Part shown: one piece after another, positions 54,729 to 63,244 of the stretch
Numbering within the stretch: position 1 is the first letter of the stretch
Layout: each line of letters starts with the position of its first letter
Origin: an uncultured Collinsella sp.
Lineage (GTDB): Bacteria > Actinomycetota > Coriobacteriia > Coriobacteriales > Coriobacteriaceae
Direction: 5' to 3'
DNA: 64,000 nt
NCBI GenBank assembly: GCA_958405565.1
Contig: CATYEN010000008.1
Coordinates: 11,933 to 75,932, forward strand
The notes under the pieces: model-generated
What the model was told of the DNA's origin: nothing
The model's database searches: none
What the model saw: the letters and a program-made list of their open reading frames with translations, nothing else
Translations under genes and position numbers: made by a program

Positions 54729-57233
54729 CTATTCGCTGTCGTCCCCAGCGTTTTCGCGGTCACTGGTAAGCATTGCTGCGCCGGCGACCGTCGTCGCCAC
54801 GGCGGCAGCGGCGAACCCGGCGGCGATGCCAGAGCCGTCGCCCGTGCCGGCGAGCTTCTCGCCCGAGCCCTTGCTCTTGTTGCCTTTGCCGTTCTTGTCG
54901 GCGCTGTCCGTGGCGGCATCGTTGCCGTTGCCGCCGCCGGTACCGTTGCCGGTGTCGCCCGCGTTGCCCGAAGTCGTCACAGTAAAGCTTGCGGCTCCGT
55001 CGCTGGCGAGCGTGTAGTTCTGCGCCGCGTCGCCCAAGAGACCGTTCACGCGCACCCAGTACGTTCCTGCGGCAAATGTTTCGCCCTCGGCCATTGCCGT
55101 GCCCGGAGCGCCGTCCGCGTCGTGCACAAACTCGAGCTGGGCCGTGCAGGCATCGGTTTCGAGCTTGCCCTCGAGTGATGCCGCAATCTTGGCGCGCACG
55201 TCTTCGCCGGCCTTAAGGCCTTCGAGTCCCTCAAAATGGGGCGTCAGCGCGCGCGGGTCGATATCGATGGGCACGGAACCCTGCAGCCCCGTGACGGTCT
55301 CGTTACCCAGAGCATCGACATCAACATATTCGATGGCAAACGCATGGCCCGAAGCTGTCGCGTTGAGCGCGTTGCTGCTGTCAGCAAGGCGGAAATGACC
55401 CTCGCCAACGGTCTTGCCATCCTGGAATGAGGCATCGCTCAGCGAGTCGCCGTACGTCATGCGCATGCGGGTCGGGAGATAGTACGGGAGATAGTACGAA
55501 GCCGTCTGCTTGTGCTCCGTATCGTAATTGCGCTGGTAGATGCTCCGGGCCAGCGCCGCATCAACAAAGTCGGATGCGATGATGCCAATGTGCTTGAGGT
55601 AATCTGACTTCGTATCCTTGTTGTCGCTGGGGTTGATGTACGGGCTCTTGTACAGATGTTCGTTGACCACTCGTGCCGAGGTAAAAGGATTGCCTCCGTG
55701 CGACAAGCCCGTGCAGCTGGTGTAGTTGATAGACCAGCAACGCTCCTGGACTTGCACCGTGGCCCCGGCATCGTCCACGACGTCCACCTTGTTGCACGTG
55801 CGCCCGGTCGTTTCCTTCAGCGCATTATCGACCCAGCTGAGCTTGTCGGTTCCCGTGAGTTTGTACTTGTCCTGGGCATATACCTTGGTGCAATAGGGCT
55901 CTTCATTGCCCGTTTCCCCTATGGCTTCAAATCCCCGCGCGTCTTGGACGAGACACATCGACTGCCCGGAATGCGCCTTGATCTTGTCATCCCATTGGGT
56001 GAGGTCGAGGCCCCACGTGTGGCCGCTTACGCTGTTGCCGGCGAGCCCAAATCGACGCAGCAGGACGATCTTTCCGCGCACCTCGCCCAGCGTGGGGACG
56101 TGGCTCGACGTGTAGAACAGGTTGGGGTTATCGGCCATAACCTTGGCGAAGGCCGTCGTTATGCTTTCGTCGGTAGCCTCATCGTTGCCGCGCGATGCGA
56201 GCATGATGAGCGCTTCTGACGGGTTTTCGTTCAAAAACGTTTTGAAGTACCCGATGACATCGGAGAGATGCAGATAGTTCCCGTCTTTTTTGAGTAGGTA
56301 GAAAATCCCGTGGTCGATGCCGGGGTCATCGCCCTTTCCGAGCCGGATATCAAAATAGCGAATGCCTTCGAGCAACTGCGTGGGAATGTAATCCTGCTGG
56401 CATTTTACTTGCGAGGATTGGGGCTCAGTGTCGTTGTCCACGCTGCAGGTGCCCGAATCGTGCGTACCCGGGATGCTCAGCTCGTCGAGGAACTTGTCGT
56501 CGTCGACGTATTTCATCCAACATGGTCCGTCGACGTAGCTGCTGTACGTGATCCAGTCGAGGCTGCTAACCGTGGCATCGTTCTTTTTCATGTCGTAACC
56601 GATAAGTTCGAGCTCCCACGGAATGCTCTTACTCTTATGGCAGATCTTATTGTTGTCCTGGTCTTTGCCGTTCGATTCTATTGCCAGGTACTTAATGTCT
56701 TTTTTCTCGGTTTCTTTCTCGACCGTGCGGTCTCGGATGATGTAGGTTCCGTTTGATTGACGCTCGAACGCAAAAGCGCGGCTGGGCTTGTTGTCATACT
56801 CGCCGCCCCATACGTGGATGACCTTTCCATCTTTGTCCGAGTCGTCGTCGACCGACCAAATGCTGTAGCCCGTCTTTTTATGCTCTTCGAAATTGAGCAA
56901 GGTGCGGATGGCGTACCAGTTTGTATCGTCCTTCTTGGTCGTTACGTTCTCAAGGATGAGCTTGCTGGACGTGCCGTCGTTAAACAGGTGGCAGACGTTG
57001 CCGCGAACGTTGCCGTCTTGGTTGACGCTCGCGGTGCGAAAATAGCCCGCGGGGCGAAGGCGAATGACGAAATTGTGGAGGCTGTCCGACGCTGTGGCAG
57101 CGTCGTCTGCAAATGCCGCGCGCACGGGAAGGCCCAATCCCGCGGTTTCGGGCAGGCTTACAAAAGGCGACAATGCTGCGAGTCCTAGGCCCAACGTGAA
57201 TGCTCGACGGCTGATGGCGTGGTGTTCGGTCAT
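54729..57233 (-). CDS. Secreted PI-PLC-like phospholipase with Tat signal and LAGTG anchor
   Basis: Predicted extracellular phosphodiesterase of 834 aa. The N-terminus holds a Tat signal, SRRAFTLGLGLAALSPF. A lectin-like or beta-rich region (residues 50-230) precedes the PI-PLC X domain: LDELSIPGTHDSGT near 263 with the first catalytic His, EGIRYFDIRLG near 300 and DHGIFYL near 318 with the second. The C-terminal region has a linker, an Asn/Gly/Lys-rich stretch, LAGTG near 795, a hydrophobic segment and a short acidic tail. LAxTG is the motif of class E sortases in high-GC Gram-positives. AACGGAGGAG precedes ATG 57233. It could act on host phosphoinositides or GPI anchors. Confidence 0.85.
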   Translation of the reverse strand: MTEHHAISRRAFTLGLGLAALSPFVSLPETAGLGLPVRAAFADDAATASDSLHNFVIRLRPAGYFRTASVNQDGNVRGNVCHLFNDGTSSKLILENVTTKKDDTNWYAIRTLLNFEEHKKTGYSIWSVDDDSDKDGKVIHVWGGEYDNKPSRAFAFERQSNGTYIIRDRTVEKETEKKDIKYLAIESNGKDQDNNKICHKSKSIPWELELIGYDMKKNDATVSSLDWITYSSYVDGPCWMKYVDDDKFLDELSIPGTHDSGTCSVDNDTEPQSSQVKCQQDYIPTQLLEGIRYFDIRLGKGDDPGIDHGIFYLLKKDGNYLHLSDVIGYFKTFLNENPSEALIMLASRGNDEATDESITTAFAKVMADNPNLFYTSSHVPTLGEVRGKIVLLRRFGLAGNSVSGHTWGLDLTQWDDKIKAHSGQSMCLVQDARGFEAIGETGNEEPYCTKVYAQDKYKLTGTDKLSWVDNALKETTGRTCNKVDVVDDAGATVQVQERCWSINYTSCTGLSHGGNPFTSARVVNEHLYKSPYINPSDNKDTKSDYLKHIGIIASDFVDAALARSIYQRNYDTEHKQTASYYLPYYLPTRMRMTYGDSLSDASFQDGKTVGEGHFRLADSSNALNATASGHAFAIEYVDVDALGNETVTGLQGSVPIDIDPRALTPHFEGLEGLKAGEDVRAKIAASLEGKLETDACTAQLEFVHDADGAPGTAMAEGETFAAGTYWVRVNGLLGDAAQNYTLASDGAASFTVTTSGNAGDTGNGTGGGNGNDAATDSADKNGKGNKSKGSGEKLAGTGDGSGIAAGFAAAAVATTVAGAAMLTSDRENAGDDSE

Positions 57234-57538
57234 AACTCCTCCGTTCGCAGGGTGCGGTTATGCGCTCGTTTTGGATACTATACTGCCCAGATGTTTAAAG
57301 GCGTCGGCTTAAATTGTCTGCATGGCGCTATTAATCGGCGGGCGGACGTGCTGAGGCGCTTGTCTATTGGTGCTACTGGCGCGCTTGGGATAGTTTTGGA
57401 GTCCGGCGCCCTCGCGTTCGCCAGCTGTCGGCATAAGAAAGGGAGGGCCGGTGAGCCGACCCTCCCTTGGTACGAAGCGCTGGGTCACCGTCGCCTGCTT
57501 GCGCCGCGCTCGTGTTTCCCGTTGCGCTCGCCAGTCGC
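57234..57538. other. 305-bp gap between the PI-PLC-like and lipoprotein genes
   Basis: It holds the promoter region of the PI-PLC-like gene and the terminator hairpin at 57439-57468. No gene is supported here. Confidence 0.5.
57439..57468 (-). terminator. Terminator of the first lipoprotein gene
   Basis: aagggaggg (57439-57447) pairs with ccctccctt (57460-57468), with cgg/ccg inside. The minus-strand tail is TCTTATG, weak in T. Confidence 0.6.
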
Positions 57539-58132
57539 TTAGCGCTTAATCTCGATATCGTCGAGCTTGACGTCCATGGCCTCGGTCTTGGCCTTGGCAA
57601 TGTCATCGGCAAACTCCAGAGACTTCATCATGGTCTCGACGGCGTCCTTGTGCTCCTCGACATTGTCGATGCTCACGTAGACGCTGCCGCCGCCTGCTTC
57701 GGTGAAGTACTCAGTCGTCACGCCGCCCGAGTGTGTATAGGAAGCGTTGCGCCAAGTCTTGCCGTTGTACTTGACGGGATCATTCTCGGTCCACTCAAAG
57801 TTGGCCTTCCATTTGGCCTCGTAATCGAACAGCTCGTCGGCGTTCTTGTCGGAGTCGAAGACGGGGATGAAGCGGTCGCTGGCGTGCTCGCTCTCGGTGA
57901 ACTTAAACTGGGCCCTATCGGCGGTGTCGCCTGCGACGTCCGTGATTTCGACGCCCTCGGGCACCTCGACCTTAAACCAAATGAAATCGGTCCTCATATC
58001 CACGGCTGGCTTTTCTGCTCCGCCGCCACCGCCACTGCCGGTAGCGCCACCGCTTCCACCGCAACCCACCAGGGCAACTGCGGCAAAGAGACTCATGCAG
58101 AGGGTGAGAATCGCAAAGGCCTTCTTTTTCAT
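57539..58132 (-). CDS. Lipoprotein, paralogue A
   Basis: A secreted lipoprotein of 197 aa: signal MKKKAFAILTLCMSLFAA, lipobox LVGC near residue 24, then a Gly/Ser-rich spacer and a soluble domain with no recognised family. It shares TDFIWFKVE(V/M)PEGV, SxSADRFIPV-like and SVYV(S/L)I blocks with the gene at 58373, so the two arose by duplication. GAGGAGG precedes ATG 58132. A 19-bp repeat upstream is shared with the paralogue. Confidence 0.8.
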   Translation of the reverse strand: MKKKAFAILTLCMSLFAAVALVGCGGSGGATGSGGGGGAEKPAVDMRTDFIWFKVEVPEGVEITDVAGDTADRAQFKFTESEHASDRFIPVFDSDKNADELFDYEAKWKANFEWTENDPVKYNGKTWRNASYTHSGGVTTEYFTEAGGGSVYVSIDNVEEHKDAVETMMKSLEFADDIAKAKTEAMDVKLDDIEIKR

Positions 58133-58204
58133 GGTCGTGTCCTCCTCGATCTGTAACCGCCCATGGATTACCTGCCTTTACTGTACGCGCGAGCGGCTCG
58201 TTCT

Positions 58205-58223
58205 GGTGGGCCATGTGTCCCAT
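58205..58223. repeat. 19-bp repeat, copy A (candidate operator)
   Basis: ggtgggccatgtgtcccat, partly palindromic (TGGG...CCCA), lies 73 bases upstream of the lipoprotein A start. An identical copy is at 59173-59191. Confidence 0.65.
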
Positions 58224-58275
58224 TCTGGGGGCTGGAATTGCGCCGACAAGTGGCAATATACGCGGGTCCAAAAGA

Positions 58276-58304
58276 GGGGAGGGCCGATGCTGTCGGCCCT
58301 CCCC
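58276..58304 (-). terminator. Terminator of the second lipoprotein gene
   Basis: A perfect 12-bp stem, ggggagggccga (58276-58287)/tcggccctcccc (58293-58304), is followed on the minus strand by TCTTTT. Confidence 0.85.
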
Positions 58305-58372
58305 GGGTTGGGCGCCCGTTGTTTTAATGGGCGCATGCGCGCTGGTGCGCGTAGGCGCGTGCGGGCGTCCCG

Positions 58373-58975
58373 TTACTTGATCTCGATGCTCGAAATCTCG
58401 ACTTCGCGTGCCTCGGAAACTGCCTCTGCCATGTCATCGGGGAACTCGATGGAGTTGAGGAGCGCCTCGGCTTCTTTCTTGTGCTGGTCGAAGTTCGAGA
58501 TGAGGACGTAGACGCTTCCCGGCTCAACGTCGGTAAAAAGCATGGTTGAGATGCCGCTGTTGTCCTCGTATGTTCCGACGAGCCACGTCCTGCCGTTATA
58601 CTCGACGGACCCGCCATCCTTCCACTGGAACGTATCCCCCTTCTTTTCCGCCTGGTCGGCGTGGGATTCCTCGGCCGTCAGCGCTTTTTTCCAAACGGGG
58701 ATAAAGCGATCGGCCGAGGCATTCTCGTTCTCGGGGAAGGTGAGCTGGACCCTGTCGGCATTCTTGCCGGCGGAGTCGCTTACGCCGACGCCCTCGGGCA
58801 TCTCGACCTTAAACCAGATAAAGTCGGTCTTCTTGGCGACGGGGGCCTTTTCCTTGCTCTCGCTCTTGGCGGTGCTGCCGCCTCCGCCCGATGCGCTCTC
58901 GCCGCAGCCGACAAGGGCAAACGCGGCAAAGAGGGCGATGCAAAGGGAAAGAATCGATAGGGTCTTTTTCTTCAT
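58373..58975 (-). CDS. Lipoprotein, paralogue B
   Basis: A 200-residue lipoprotein: signal MKKKTLSILSLCIALFAAFA, lipobox LVGC near 24, a Ser/Gly/Lys spacer, then the same domain as the gene at 57539 (about half the residues appear identical by eye). The function is unknown. CAAGGAGG precedes ATG 58975; the frame is open to 59191 but without a ribosome site. Tandem with paralogue A, but each gene has its own upstream copy of a 19-bp repeat and its own terminator. Confidence 0.8.
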   Translation of the reverse strand: MKKKTLSILSLCIALFAAFALVGCGESASGGGGSTAKSESKEKAPVAKKTDFIWFKVEMPEGVGVSDSAGKNADRVQLTFPENENASADRFIPVWKKALTAEESHADQAEKKGDTFQWKDGGSVEYNGRTWLVGTYEDNSGISTMLFTDVEPGSVYVLISNFDQHKKEAEALLNSIEFPDDMAEAVSEAREVEISSIEIK

Positions 58976-59352
58976 GGTGGCGTCCTCCTTGTCTGCCAGG
59001 GACATCGTGCGCCGCGGATCGCTGGGGCAGCGGTTGCGCGTGCACATGATGACTTTGTTTACTGTACGGTTATCCCTCCATTCGTCGTCCGGTGCCGTGG
59101 CGAGCGTTGCCCCAACATAGGGCTCCTTACCTATATGTATGCCCCAGTTGCCGTCGTCCGGGAGTCTCGAAAGGTGGGCCATGTGTCCCATGTTTGCGGT
59201 GCCGACGCCTATCGTTCGTCATAGAAATCCGCGATGGCCAGGTGCGCTGACGCTCGAGTACTTATGGGCTAGACTTAGCACCATTATGTGATCGATGCGG
59301 TCGGTCGGCGGTTGCCACCCGACCGATGTATATGACTTGAAGGTGCATGCGT
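58976..59352. other. 377-bp divergent intergenic region
   Basis: It separates the minus-strand lipoprotein B from fchA on the plus strand and contains the second copy of the 19-bp repeat (59173-59191). No gene or RNA is supported. Confidence 0.5.
59173..59191. repeat. 19-bp repeat, copy B (candidate operator)
   Basis: Identical to 58205-58223. It lies 198 bases upstream of lipoprotein B and about 160 bases upstream of fchA. Confidence 0.65.
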
Positions 59353-59985
59353 ATGAGCCAAGAGATGATGGACAAGACCTGCCGCGGGTTTGCCGAGGCG
59401 CTTGCCGCGCGCGAGCCGGTGCCCGGCGGCGGCAGCGCGAGCGCCTTTGTGGGTGCGCTGGGCGCCTCGCTGTGCGGGATGGTCGCGCGCTACGGCGCGA
59501 CCAACCCCGCGCTTGCCGATCGCGCGGATGACCTGACGCGCGCGTTTGCCCAGGCTGATGAGCTGGCCCAGGAGCTTGTCGAGTTGGTTGCCGAGGACGT
59601 TCGTGCATATGGGCAGGTGTCCGCGGCGTACGGTATTCCGCGTGACGATCCGGCTCGAGCGACCGCGATTCAGGATGCGCTGCATGTGGCCGCTATGCCG
59701 CCGTATCGCATTATGGATGCCTGCGGGCGTGCACTGGCGCTGCTCGAGGACATGGCCGACAAGGGTTCGCGTCAGCTGCTGTCCGATGTGGCGTGCGGCG
59801 CCGTGTTCTGCCGTTCTGCTATGCAGGGCGCGAGCTTGACGCTCTTTGCGAACACCACGTCTATGAAGGATCGCGCTCGTGCTGAGGAGCTCGAGACGGC
59901 GTGTGATGAGTTGCTCGACATGTGGTTGCCGCGCGCCGATGCGCTGGCGCGCCGCGCCGCCGACGCCGCAAGGAAGAGAGGATAG
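59353..59985 (+). CDS. Cyclodeaminase/cyclohydrolase family protein (FchA-like)
   Basis: Predicted methenyl-tetrahydrofolate cyclohydrolase or formimino-tetrahydrofolate cyclodeaminase. The family glycine loop EPVPGGGSASAF is near residues 20-31, and the middle is all-helical (AAMPPYRIMDACGRAL, CGAVFCRSAMQGASLT). It is 210 aa. ATG 59353 has GAAGGTG about 9 bases upstream; an ATG at 59347 is possible. It precedes folD by 2 bases and probably supplies a step that FolD has lost. Confidence 0.88.
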   Translation: MSQEMMDKTCRGFAEALAAREPVPGGGSASAFVGALGASLCGMVARYGATNPALADRADDLTRAFAQADELAQELVELVAEDVRAYGQVSAAYGIPRDDPARATAIQDALHVAAMPPYRIMDACGRALALLEDMADKGSRQLLSDVACGAVFCRSAMQGASLTLFANTTSMKDRARAEELETACDELLDMWLPRADALARRAADAARKRG

Positions 59986-59987
59986 CC

Positions 59988-60842
59988 ATGGCTGGACTGC
60001 TGAAGGGTGCTCCCGTTGCTCGCGCTTTGACTGAGAAACTTGCTGCTCGCTGCGCAGTCTTGCGCGAGCGGGGCGTTGTTCCGACGCTGGCTATCGTGCG
60101 TGTGGGTGAACGCGAGGACGACCTATCCTACGAGCGCGGTGCGCTCAAGCGCTGCGAGAAGGTTGGCATTGAAGCTCGCCGCGTTTTGCTTCCCGCCGAT
60201 GTTTCGCAGGACGAGCTGTTGGCGGCCATCGAGGACATCAATACCGATTCGTCTGTTCATGGCTGCCTGATGTTCCGCCCGCTGCCCGCCGGCCTTGACG
60301 AGGACGCGGTTGCCGCGGCACTCGATCCTGCCAAGGACGTTGACTCCATGACGCCGGCTTCGCTGCTCACCACGCTTTCGGGGCGCGGCGAGGGTTTTGC
60401 CCCCTGCACAGCCGAAGCCGTGCTTGCTTTGCTGGATCATTACGGCGTTGAGCTGGATGGAGCTAAGGTTGCTGTGGTCGGGCGCTCGCTAGTGATCGGG
60501 CGTCCTGTTGCCGCCATGCTTACGGCGCGCAATTCGACCGTGACAACGTGTCATACGCATACGCGCGACCTTGCTGCCGAGTGCCGTGCTGCCGACATTG
60601 TGGTTGCTGCCGTTGGACGCGCGCGCACGATTGGCGTGGACGCGGTTCGCGAGGGCCAGACGATCATCGATGTTGGCATTAATTGGGACGAGGCCGCTGG
60701 CAAGCTGGTGGGTGACGTCGATTTTGATGCTGCGGAGCCGGTCGTTAAAGCCATCACGCCCGTGCCGGGCGGCGTGGGCGCTGTGACGACGGCGATCCTC
60801 GCTAAACACGTGATCGAAGCGGCCGAGCGCGCATCGAAATAG
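59988..60842 (+). CDS. folD: FolD-type methylene-tetrahydrofolate dehydrogenase lacking the cyclohydrolase Lys
   Basis: Oxidises methylene- to methenyl-tetrahydrofolate with NAD(P). It has the family NAD fold VVGRSLVIGRPVAAML near 165 and the conserved end ITPVPGGVGAVTTAIL. In the active-site segment SYERGALKRCEKVG the Tyr is present (Y48), but the residue four later, which is the catalytic Lys in known bifunctional enzymes (Lys56 of human MTHFD1), is Ala52. The usual Gln in VQLPLP is replaced (MFRPLP). Dehydrogenase-only activity is therefore likely. It is 284 aa; AAGAGAGG precedes ATG 59988. Confidence 0.9.
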   Translation: MAGLLKGAPVARALTEKLAARCAVLRERGVVPTLAIVRVGEREDDLSYERGALKRCEKVGIEARRVLLPADVSQDELLAAIEDINTDSSVHGCLMFRPLPAGLDEDAVAAALDPAKDVDSMTPASLLTTLSGRGEGFAPCTAEAVLALLDHYGVELDGAKVAVVGRSLVIGRPVAAMLTARNSTVTTCHTHTRDLAAECRAADIVVAAVGRARTIGVDAVREGQTIIDVGINWDEAAGKLVGDVDFDAAEPVVKAITPVPGGVGAVTTAILAKHVIEAAERASK

Positions 60843-60875
60843 GCGTTTTGGGCTGTTTGAGGGGTTAGTTCTATA

Positions 60876-61113
60876 CCCCGTGGACAAAAAATGCCAAATA
60901 TGAGTACTGTTGCCAAGATAGTCACATATATTTTAGGTCAAATAGGCTCTCTAACGATATTTATTATCGATAGAGAGCCTATTTTATTGGACCTATGAGG
61001 AATTACATCATCTAATTTTTGAACAAATGTAGATTTTTGACATCCATGCGTAGCAAAATTGCTGTTACTAAATTGGTGACAGTACTCATATTTGGCATTT
61101 TTTGACCACGGGG
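60876..61113. mobile_element. MITE-like element with 40-bp inverted repeats and internal hairpin
   Basis: The left arm at 60876-60915 begins ccccgtgg and contains aaaaaatgccaaatatgagt. The right arm at 61074-61113 is its reverse complement with only a few mismatches. The 158 bases between are far more AT-rich than any neighbouring DNA. They hold a 13-bp perfect stem, aataggctctcta (60941-60953)/tagagagcctatt (60971-60983), extended inward (cgata/tatcg) and outward (taggtc/gaccta). No transposase is present and no clear target duplication is visible, so it would be non-autonomous, or a structured RNA element. Confidence 0.75.
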
Positions 61114-61196
61114 GTTGCCAGCGCCGCGGTTTCGCCCTTTCTGCGCCGAAGCGATACACTGTTATCGTTTGATTTCTTCGCTCAAGGAGGATGCGC

Positions 61197-62720
61197 ATGC
61201 CGTGCACAACGATTTTGGTCGGTAAGAACGCAAGCTACGACGGGTCGACCCTGGTCGCGCGTAACGAGGACTCGTCCAACGGGGTGTTTGAGCCCAAGCG
61301 CATGCGCGTGGTGCATCCCGACGAGCAGCCGCGCGTCTACACGAGCGTCCTGAGCCACCTGACCGTTGAGCTGCCCGATAACCCCATGCGTTACACGAGC
61401 GTCCCCGATGTTGTTCCGGGCCACGGCATCTGGGCCGAGGCCGGTTTCAACGAGCTCAATGTGGGCATGTCTGCAACCGAGACGCTCACCACCAACGAGC
61501 GCGTTCGCGGCGCCGACCCGCTCGTCGACTACGTGCCCGCCAAGGGCAAGGAGGGCGAGGACGGCTATGTTCCGGCGCAGCCTGGTGGCCTGGGCGAGGA
61601 GGACATGGTGACCCTGGTGCTGCCATATGCCAAATCCGCCCGCGACGGCGTACGCATTCTGGGCGACCTGCTCGAGCGCTATGGCACCTACGAGAACAAC
61701 GGCATCGCCTTTAGCGACGTGGACGAGATCTGGTGGCTCGAGACCATCGGCGGCCACCACTGGATCGCCAAGCGCGTGCCCGATGACGCCTATGTGACCA
61801 TGCCCAACCAGCTGGGTATCGACAGCTTTGACCTGGATGACGCCGAGGGCGCCCAGACCGACCACATGTGCTCTGCCGACCTGCGCGCCTGGATGGCTGA
61901 GTGGCATCTGGACCTGACGCTGGGCGTCGAGGGCGACGGTCCGGCGGCGGTCTTTAACCCGCGCGAGGCCTTTGGCTCGCACAGCGACAGCGACCATGTC
62001 TACAACACGCCGCGCGCGTGGTACATGCAGCGCTGCCTCAACCCCAGCGATATGTGGGACGGTCCCGAGGCCGACTACACGCCCGAGAGCGACGATATCC
62101 CCTGGAGCCGCGTGCCCGAGCGCAAGGTGACCATCGAGGACATCAAGTACGTGCTTTCGAGCCACTACCAGGGCACGGAGTACGACTGCTACGGCAGCAA
62201 GGGCACGCCCGCCACGCGCGGCGCCTATCGTCCCATCGGCATCAACCGCAATAGCCAGCTCGCCGTGCTGCAGCTGCGTCCGTATGCACAGCCGGCATAC
62301 CGCGCCGTGCAGTGGATGGCCTTTGGCTCCAACTCGTTTAACGCACTGGTCCCGCTGTACGCCAACGTCGAGACCATGCCCGAGTACTACGCCGACACGC
62401 AGGCCCGCGTGACGTCCGAAAACTTCTACTGGGCCAACCGCCTGATCGGCGCGCTGGCTGACGTCCGCTTCCATGAGTGCGGCCGCGCCGTGGAGGACTA
62501 TCAGGAAAAGGTCGGCAGCATGGGTCACAAACAGTTGCACGACGTTGACGCCGCCGTTGCCGCGCTGCCCGAGGCTGAGGTGTCTGCCGAGCTTGCACGC
62601 GCCAACGAGGAGTTTGCCGAGCGTGTTCGCGTAGAGACCGATGCCCTACTGGGCAAGGTGCTCTACACCACGAGCTGTGCCATGAAGAACTCTTTCGCGA
62701 TGAACGACAACGTGAGATAG
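61197..62720 (+). CDS. C69-family dipeptidase
   Basis: N-terminal-nucleophile peptidase that cleaves dipeptides. The product begins MPCTTILVGKNASYDGSTLVARNEDSS; Cys3 is the expected nucleophile (PCTTILVGK and NEDS are the family signatures). It is 507 aa, cytoplasmic by sequence. ATG 61197 is chosen because AAGGAGG lies 6 bases upstream; ATG 61191 is too close. It starts 84 bases after the MITE-like element and is monocistronic. Confidence 0.92.
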   Translation: MPCTTILVGKNASYDGSTLVARNEDSSNGVFEPKRMRVVHPDEQPRVYTSVLSHLTVELPDNPMRYTSVPDVVPGHGIWAEAGFNELNVGMSATETLTTNERVRGADPLVDYVPAKGKEGEDGYVPAQPGGLGEEDMVTLVLPYAKSARDGVRILGDLLERYGTYENNGIAFSDVDEIWWLETIGGHHWIAKRVPDDAYVTMPNQLGIDSFDLDDAEGAQTDHMCSADLRAWMAEWHLDLTLGVEGDGPAAVFNPREAFGSHSDSDHVYNTPRAWYMQRCLNPSDMWDGPEADYTPESDDIPWSRVPERKVTIEDIKYVLSSHYQGTEYDCYGSKGTPATRGAYRPIGINRNSQLAVLQLRPYAQPAYRAVQWMAFGSNSFNALVPLYANVETMPEYYADTQARVTSENFYWANRLIGALADVRFHECGRAVEDYQEKVGSMGHKQLHDVDAAVAALPEAEVSAELARANEEFAERVRVETDALLGKVLYTTSCAMKNSFAMNDNVR

Positions 62721-62819
62721 GGATTTCCCGTCGATCGAATAGCGCTAAAACGCTTTGTCGCTTTCACTCAATCTTGGGTACAAGAACGCCAATGCAGTTA
62801 TTTGTGATTGGAGACAACC

Positions 62820-63236
62820 ATGGTTATGAAACTCGATCAGCTTGTTAACGGCGCCATCAACGTGGGCTTCGGCGCCGCCGCTGTTGCCGCCGAGGGTAGC
62901 AAAAAGGTCCTCGACGACCTCAATACCAAGGGTGAGCAGGTGCGCAAGGACGCAGGCGCCCCCGATATCGCCCGCAGCGTATCCGACATGTTCGAGCAGG
63001 CCGGCGGCACCATTTCCGACCTTACCGAGCGTCTGGGCATGCAGGGCGAAACCGCGGCGCAGCGCGTGCTCGACGAGCTCATCCTTGCTCGCGTCCGCGT
63101 TATGACCGCCCCCGAGCGCACGGCCTTCCTGGCTCACGTGCGCGACATCGTCGATTCGGTCGAGGACAACGTGACCTCGGTGCCCGTCGAGTCCGTTGAG
63201 CCCGACGACGTAGAGGATGCCGAAGAGGCCGAGTAG
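62820..63236 (+). CDS. Phasin-like helical protein
   Basis: A 138-residue, probably all-helical protein (LVNGAINVGFGAAAVAAEGSKKVLDDLNTKGEQ...) with a very acidic end. It resembles the small phasin-like proteins found before AarF/UbiB kinases. There is no evidence of polyhydroxyalkanoate metabolism in the window. ATG 62820 follows GGAGA; ATG 62826 is an alternative. The next gene starts 8 bases after its stop. Confidence 0.75.
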   Translation: MVMKLDQLVNGAINVGFGAAAVAAEGSKKVLDDLNTKGEQVRKDAGAPDIARSVSDMFEQAGGTISDLTERLGMQGETAAQRVLDELILARVRVMTAPERTAFLAHVRDIVDSVEDNVTSVPVESVEPDDVEDAEEAE

Positions 63237-63244
63237 TAGCGCAG

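Noticed and set aside
60876..61113. Target-site duplication around the MITE-like element, and a protein frame crossing it
   Set aside because: The flanks (ttctata and gttgcc) do not match. The 89-codon minus frame crossing the element has no ribosome site and follows the repeat arms, so it is not called as a gene.
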